From positions 48,527-112,526 of the forward strand of contig NZ_SJFN01000016.1 in NCBI RefSeq assembly GCF_004328075.1: a stretch of DNA of 64,000 nt. Reading direction: 5' to 3'. Source of the stretch: Siculibacillus lacustris (GTDB lineage: Bacteria > Pseudomonadota > Alphaproteobacteria > Rhizobiales > Ancalomicrobiaceae). Position numbers and translations under genes: made by a program. Shown piece by piece: positions 59,727 through 64,000 of this stretch (within the stretch, counting starts at the first letter, position 1; every line of letters starts with the position of its first letter). Below the pieces are notes generated by a model, which ran no database searches, was not told where the DNA came from, and saw only the letters and a list, made by a program, of their open reading frames with translations.

Positions 59727-60020
59727 TCAGCCGACGATGCCCATGATGTCGCTCTCCTTCATGATCAGGAGGTCCTGACCGTCGATCTTGACTTCGGTGC
59801 CCGACCACTTGCCGAACAGCACCTTGTCGCCGGCCTTGACGTCGAGGGGGACGAGCTTGCCGGCTTCGTCACGGGCGCCCGGGCCGACCGCCAGAATCTC
59901 GCCTTCCTGGGGCTTCTCCTTGACGGTGTCGGGGATGATGATCCCGCCGGCGGTCTTGGTCTCGGCTTCGATGCGCTTGACCACGACGCGGTCGTGGAGC
60001 GGGCGGAAGGTGATGGCCAT
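59727..60020 (-). CDS. groES: Co-chaperonin GroES
   Basis: 97 residues, the lid of the GroEL folding chamber. [19 protein letters not shown] and the mobile loop region [15 protein letters not shown] are typical, as is the final segment [13 protein letters not shown]. The start at MAITFRPLH is clear; the AGAGGAT ribosome site precedes it. First gene of the operon. Confidence 0.98.
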   Translation of the reverse strand: MAITFRPLHDRVVVKRIEAETKTAGGIIIPDTVKEKPQEGEILAVGPGARDEAGKLVPLDVKAGDKVLFGKWSGTEVKIDGQDLLIMKESDIMGIVG

Positions 60021-60125
60021 CGTCAGATCCTCTCGGGGAAACGTGAGACGCCGGTCCGGCGACCGTGCCGGCGTCCCTCGGGGTGCCGCGGCAGAGTCGT
60101 TCCGACCGGAAGAACGGGTTGCACG

Positions 60126-60152
60126 TTGGCACTCTGTGGAGCGGAGTGCCAA
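60126..60152. promoter_or_regulatory. CIRCE operator (HrcA site)
   Basis: TTGGCACTC-N9-GAGTGCCAA is a perfect inverted repeat and differs from the consensus TTAGCACTC-N9-GAGTGCTAA at one position per arm. It sits 106 bp upstream of groES and covers the predicted transcription start region, the normal HrcA-repression layout. Confidence 0.95.
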
Positions 60153-60162
60153 CCGCTCGTCG

Positions 60163-60191
60163 GAGATAGGGAGCGGGAGGGTCGGAGTCAA
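60163..60191 (-). promoter_or_regulatory. groESL promoter
   Basis: On the minus strand TTGACT is followed after exactly 17 bp by TATCTC, with the predicted start about 7 bp further on, next to CIRCE. The same region also reads CTTGAC...CCTATCT, compatible with an alphaproteobacterial RpoH promoter, so both sigma factors may act here. Confidence 0.75.
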
Positions 60192-60242
60192 GGCGCGCCG
60201 CCCCGTGCGAGCCCGCCGTCGCTGCGAAAGGTGTCCGCGGCG

Positions 60243-61991
60243 TCATCCCGGCTGATCGACCGCGTCCTCGTCGTCGAGGCGGCCGGCCGCGACCAGCGCC
60301 GCGAAGCGGCCGCCGCGGGCGACCAGTTCGTCGAACCGGCCGCGTTCGACGATCCGCCCGGCCTCCAGGAACAGGATCTGATCGGCCGAGCGCACCGTCG
60401 ACAGCCGGTGGGCGATCACGAAGGTGGTGCGGTCGGCGATCAACTGGTCGAGCGCCCGCTTGATCCGTGCCTCGGTCTCGGTGTCGAGCGCACTGGTCGC
60501 CTCGTCGAGGATCAGGATCGGCGCGTTCTTCAGCACTGCCCGGGCGATCGCCAGACGTTGCCGCTCGCCCCCCGACAGCCCGCGGCCGCGCTCGCCGGCG
60601 CGGGTGTCGTAGCCCGCCCGCTTGCCCTCGATGAAACCCTCGGCCTCGGCGAACCGCGCCGCCCGGCGGATCTCCTCGTCGCTGGCGTCGGGCTTGCCGA
60701 TCCGCAGGTTCTCGGCGATCGAGCGATCGAACAGGCCGGGATCCTGGAACACCACGCCGATCGCTCGGCGGATCGAGTCGACGGTGACGTCGCGCAGATC
60801 CTGGCCGTCGATGGTGATGCGGCCGGAATCGGGGTCGCGCACCCGTTGCAGGAGCGCCAGCGCCGTCGACTTGCCCGACCCGGTCGGCCCGACGATCGCC
60901 ACCGTCTGGCCCGGCTCGGCGACGAAGCTCAGATCGAACACCCCCGAGCTGGCGCCGGGATAGCGGAACTCGACGCCTTCGAACGCCACCCGCCCGGCGG
61001 TCACCGCCAGCGCCGGGGCGCCGGGCTTCTCCAGCAGGGTCGAGCGTTCGTCGAGCACCTCGAAGAACTGGCGCATGCCGCCGGCCTCGAACACCAGGGT
61101 CGACAGGAACTGGGTGAGCTGGTCGAGCCGGCCGATCACCATCGTCGCGAAACCGACGAAGGCGACGATCTCGCCGACGGTGATGTCGCCGCGGGCGTGC
61201 AGCGCCGCGCCGAGCGCGAACAGCGACACCACCGTGATCGTCGCCGCCGCCCGGGTCAGCACCGAGGCCAGCGCCCACCAGTTCAGCACCGGGAACTGCG
61301 CGGCGATCAGGTTGCCCATGATCTGCTGGATGGCGCGCGCCTCCTCCTGCAGCCGGGTGAAGCTCTGCACCACCGAGACGTTGCCGATCACGTCGACCAC
61401 CCGGCCCGACAGTTCGGAATGATAGGCCTCGGCGCGCTCCTGTCCGAACCGCGTCTTGGCGACGACGATCACCGACAGCACGCCGTAGACGGCCATCAGC
61501 CCGACCAGCAGCAGGCCCATCCGCCAGTTCATCCAGATCGACACCGGGATCAGCGCCACCAGCATCACGAAGGCGGTGAGGTGCTCGCGGAACACCGACA
61601 GGAGCAGGGTGAACAGATGGTCGGTGCCGCGCAGCATCACCGAGATCAGGCGGCCCGACTGTTCCTCGGAATGGAACGCCGCCGGCAGTTGCACCACGTG
61701 TTCGAAGAAGCTCTTCATCACCTCGAGCCGCCGGCGATGGGCGAGGCGGTCGGCGTGCAGCGCCACGAAGATGTTGGCGGCGATGCCGACGAAGCCGAGG
61801 CCGGCCCAGATCGCGACGATTCCGAGCGCCGGCCGGTCGCCGGTCAGCGCGTCGACCACCTGCCCGAACAGCACCGGCTCGGCGAAGCCGAGACAGGCCA
61901 GCATCACCGCCGCCGCGGCGAGCCCGTAGGCCAGCCGCCGGTCGGGACCGACCAGACCGAGCGCGCGCAGATAGAGGCCGAAGAACGACAT
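60243..61991 (-). CDS. ndvA: Cyclic beta-1,2-glucan exporter, ABC permease/ATPase
   Basis: 582 residues, an ABC half-transporter with six N-terminal helices (1-310) and a C-terminal ATPase (GPTGSGKST Walker A; LSGGERQRLAIARAV signature; ILILDEATSALD Walker B). The N-terminus MSFFGLYLRALGLVGPDRRL and FAEPVLFGQVVDALTGD match NdvA/ChvA, which export periplasmic cyclic glucan in rhizobia and agrobacteria. The ndvB/chvB synthase is not in the window, so the substrate is a family-based inference. Confidence 0.87.
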   Translation of the reverse strand: MSFFGLYLRALGLVGPDRRLAYGLAAAAVMLACLGFAEPVLFGQVVDALTGDRPALGIVAIWAGLGFVGIAANIFVALHADRLAHRRRLEVMKSFFEHVVQLPAAFHSEEQSGRLISVMLRGTDHLFTLLLSVFREHLTAFVMLVALIPVSIWMNWRMGLLLVGLMAVYGVLSVIVVAKTRFGQERAEAYHSELSGRVVDVIGNVSVVQSFTRLQEEARAIQQIMGNLIAAQFPVLNWWALASVLTRAAATITVVSLFALGAALHARGDITVGEIVAFVGFATMVIGRLDQLTQFLSTLVFEAGGMRQFFEVLDERSTLLEKPGAPALAVTAGRVAFEGVEFRYPGASSGVFDLSFVAEPGQTVAIVGPTGSGKSTALALLQRVRDPDSGRITIDGQDLRDVTVDSIRRAIGVVFQDPGLFDRSIAENLRIGKPDASDEEIRRAARFAEAEGFIEGKRAGYDTRAGERGRGLSGGERQRLAIARAVLKNAPILILDEATSALDTETEARIKRALDQLIADRTTFVIAHRLSTVRSADQILFLEAGRIVERGRFDELVARGGRFAALVAAGRLDDEDAVDQPG

Positions 61992-62085
61992 GGGCGCCGG
62001 TGCCTTCCCCGAGGGTCAACGGCGCCTTATGCCCGGCGGACCGGCCGCCGACAAGGACCGCGAAGGGCGGAGCCCGGGCTCGGCG

Positions 62086-62280
62086 TCAGCCGCGCACGTC
62101 GAACCCGGCCGCCTCGATCGCTTGGCGGGCGGCCGGGGCGGCGATCGCCCCTTCGATCTCGACCCGGCCGCTGGCCAGATCGATCTCGACCTTGGCCGAC
62201 GGATCGGCCTTCTCCAGCGCCGCCTTGACGCTGCGCACGCAGCCCATGCAGGTCATGCCGTCGACGTCCAGGGTGAGCAT
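62086..62280 (-). CDS. Small heavy-metal-associated (CopZ-like) protein
   Basis: 64 residues forming one HMA domain. The metal site is GMTCMGC; the end reads AIEAAGFDVRG, as in copper chaperones. The start is the ATG for MLTLDVDG with GAGGAG upstream; an earlier in-frame ATG gives 74 residues. No copper ATPase is adjacent. The 299-bp gap after it (62281-62579) contains no recognised feature. Confidence 0.88.
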   Translation of the reverse strand: MLTLDVDGMTCMGCVRSVKAALEKADPSAKVEIDLASGRVEIEGAIAAPAARQAIEAAGFDVRG

Positions 62281-62579
62281 CGGTGAAGACTCCTCGAGGG
62301 ATGCGGACACCGCCGGTCGCCGGATGCGACGGCGGTTCCCGCTCTTCGGTTCAATTGGCGACGCCGCCCCGTCGAGGTCAAGGGGGGCCGCCTCACGGCT
62401 GCGCGAGCCGGCCCGCCGGAGCGTCGCGCGGGATCTCGCCCCCGCGGTACGGCGCCCGTGGAAAACCCCGGTCGGCGCGCCGCGGCGCCCCGGTTCGATT
62501 GGCCTCGCGGCGCTGAATCACGCATAGTTCGCCCGAATCGACTCGGCGGACGGCCGCGGGTCGGGGCGCAGGTTGGTAC

Positions 62580-64000
62580 ATGCAGCGTTTCGCCGACATC
62601 TTCATCGCGATCTGTCTCCCGATCGCCGCGGCATCCGCCGGTGTCGTCGCCTATTTCCAGTTCGAGGCGAGCGGCCGCATGGCCATCGCCTTCGCCGGTC
62701 TCGCCCTGGTGGCTCTGATCCTGGTGCGCCTCGACGGGCTGCGCCGCCGCGCCCGGCGCGAGACCGAGACCCGCCTCGCCGCGATGGATCGTCTGTTGAA
62801 GGTGTTCGGCGGCGATCTCGAAGCCGTCGAGCGGCGGCTGGCCGCCCTCGAGGACGGACAGCCGCGTCGCAGCCGCGACGAACTCGATCAGGTCATCGCC
62901 GAGATCGAAGTGATCGGCACCTTGACCCGTCAGGTGATCGAGACGGTCGCCGATCTGGAGATCGCCGTCGCCGAAGGCCGCTCGACCGCGGGCACGACCG
63001 CCCGTCAGGCCGCCGCGCCGGCGGTGAAGGCGGCCCCGCCCGAGCGCGTCCCGCGGCCCGGCGCCGCCGCCTTCGTGCCCGATCGTTTCGACCATCTCGA
63101 TCCCGACGGCTTCCTCGATCTGGTGCGCCGCGCCATCGATGCCGACCGCATCGAGCTGCTGCTGCAGCCGATCGTCACCCTGCCGCAGCGCAAGGCCCGC
63201 TTCTACGAGGCGCTCGCCCGCCTGCGCGCCGAGGACGGCGAGGTCATCCACCCGTCGGACTACATCCCGCTCGCCGAGAGCCGCGGTTTCATCGCCGCGC
63301 TGGACGAGCAGATCCTGTTGAAGTCGGTCAACATCCTGCGCCGCCTGACCGCCCGTTCGAAGGACGTCGGCGTGTTCCTCAACCTGTCCGGGGCCAGTCT
63401 CGGCCACGCCGACTTCTTCCGCGACTTCGTCCAGGTGATGGAGAAGAACCGCGACCTCTGCGAGATGTTGGTGTTCGAGTTCACGCAGGCGTCGGTGCGC
63501 TCGCTCGGACCGATCGAACTCGAGGGCCTGCGGGCGCTGGCCGGCCTCGGCTTCCACTTCTCGGTCGACCAGATCACCGATCTCAAGATCAGCTTCCAGA
63601 ATCTCGCCGACCTCGGATTCCGTTACGTCAAGATCTCGGCCGATCGCCTGCTCCATCGCCCGGACGAGTTGGCGACCGACATCCATCCCGCCGATCTTTC
63701 CGATTATTTCCAGCGCTTCGGCATGGAACTGATCGCCGACCGCATCGAACGGGAGGCCGACGTCGTCGACGTGCTCGATTTCGGCATCCGCCTCGGCCAG
63801 GGCTTCCTGTTCTCGCCGCCGCGCCCGGTTCGCCTCGACGTGCTGCAGACGCCGGCGGCGCGGGCCGCCGAACCGTCGCGCGCCGAGGCCGAGGCAGCGG
63901 CACCCACGCCGGCGATGCGGTCGTTGGTCGCCGGCCCGTCGCCGGTCCCGTCGCCGGCCCCGCGGCCGCCGTCGCTGCCCGACGTCGCCGCGGCCAAGCC
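62580..64000 (+). CDS. TipF-like membrane EAL-domain protein (3' end outside window)
   Basis: 473 codons visible. Two N-terminal membrane helices (residues ~5-27 and ~33-50) are followed by a coiled-coil stretch (~60-145), a linker, an EAL domain (~180-425) and a Pro/Ala-rich tail that runs off the edge. This is the layout of Caulobacter TipF, a c-di-GMP receptor needed for flagellum assembly. E210 of YEALARLR, the Asn of FLNLSG and the Lys of RYVKIS are kept. The DD pair is D330-Q331 and the late Glu is D387, so phosphodiesterase activity is doubtful. ATG after GGTTGGTAC, weak ribosome site. Confidence 0.87.
   Translation, partial: MQRFADIFIAICLPIAAASAGVVAYFQFEASGRMAIAFAGLALVALILVRLDGLRRRARRETETRLAAMDRLLKVFGGDLEAVERRLAALEDGQPRRSRDELDQVIAEIEVIGTLTRQVIETVADLEIAVAEGRSTAGTTARQAAAPAVKAAPPERVPRPGAAAFVPDRFDHLDPDGFLDLVRRAIDADRIELLLQPIVTLPQRKARFYEALARLRAEDGEVIHPSDYIPLAESRGFIAALDEQILLKSVNILRRLTARSKDVGVFLNLSGASLGHADFFRDFVQVMEKNRDLCEMLVFEFTQASVRSLGPIELEGLRALAGLGFHFSVDQITDLKISFQNLADLGFRYVKISADRLLHRPDELATDIHPADLSDYFQRFGMELIADRIEREADVVDVLDFGIRLGQGFLFSPPRPVRLDVLQTPAARAAEPSRAEAEAAAPTPAMRSLVAGPSPVPSPAPRPPSLPDVAAAK

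Overview
This window is chromosomal DNA of a high-GC alphaproteobacterium, most likely a member of the Hyphomicrobiales (Rhizobiales). The evidence is the C4-pathway hemA, an NdvA-type cyclic glucan exporter, HisZ with a rhizobial-type long HisG, a DUF1127/LysR pair, LutABC, a membrane-bound urate oxidase (PuuD), a CIRCE-controlled groESL operon, and FNR/FixK-type boxes. It looks like core genome: I see no phage, integrase, IS transposase, CRISPR array, tRNA or rRNA. The family or genus cannot be named from the sequence alone.

Layout. 1-3.5 kb: hemA (3' end cut by the window edge), a CheY-like receiver protein and a C-terminally short MurJ. 3.5-19 kb: a purine-salvage and catabolism cluster, all on the + strand. 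It holds a LysR regulator, uraH, xdhABC, a BMP-type nucleoside ABC transporter, puuD, uraD, an AllC-type amidohydrolase and guaD. Many of its genes overlap by 4 nt. Together they would import purine nucleosides or bases and convert guanine to xanthine, urate, 5-hydroxyisourate, OHCU and allantoin. Allantoinase is absent from the window. 19-24.5 kb: an AT-rich non-coding leader, a chemoreceptor, an M20 deacylase and xseA, whose stop codon lies inside a palindromic intergenic repeat. 24.5-33.4 kb: an atypical SDR, a tandem universal stress protein, a PatZ-like acetyltransferase, an APH-kinase fusion, a small conserved protein and a ThDP enzyme. Two FNR/FixK-like boxes lie in this stretch, so part of it may respond to oxygen.

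33.5-44.8 kb: rsmE, gshA, a DUF937 protein, a DUF1127/LysR divergent pair, a small membrane protein, an EamA transporter, the lactate-oxidation operon lutABC, a DUF3422 protein and a cytochrome c. 45-52 kb: a DUF2189 membrane protein, an L,D-transpeptidase, cheZ, tag, a Tat-exported dienelactone-hydrolase-like protein without its nucleophile, and a two-gene glycosyltransferase operon. 52-64 kb: hisS-hisZ-hisG, a hemerythrin-PAS-GGDEF cyclase, groES-groEL with CIRCE and promoter, ndvA, a small copper chaperone, and a TipF-like degenerate EAL protein cut by the right edge.

No clearly unprecedented multi-gene system was found. The most useful leads are the truncated MurJ, the FNR/FixK boxes, the xseA-terminating repeat, the AT-rich leader of the chemoreceptor, and three degenerate enzymes (DLH, SDR and EAL).
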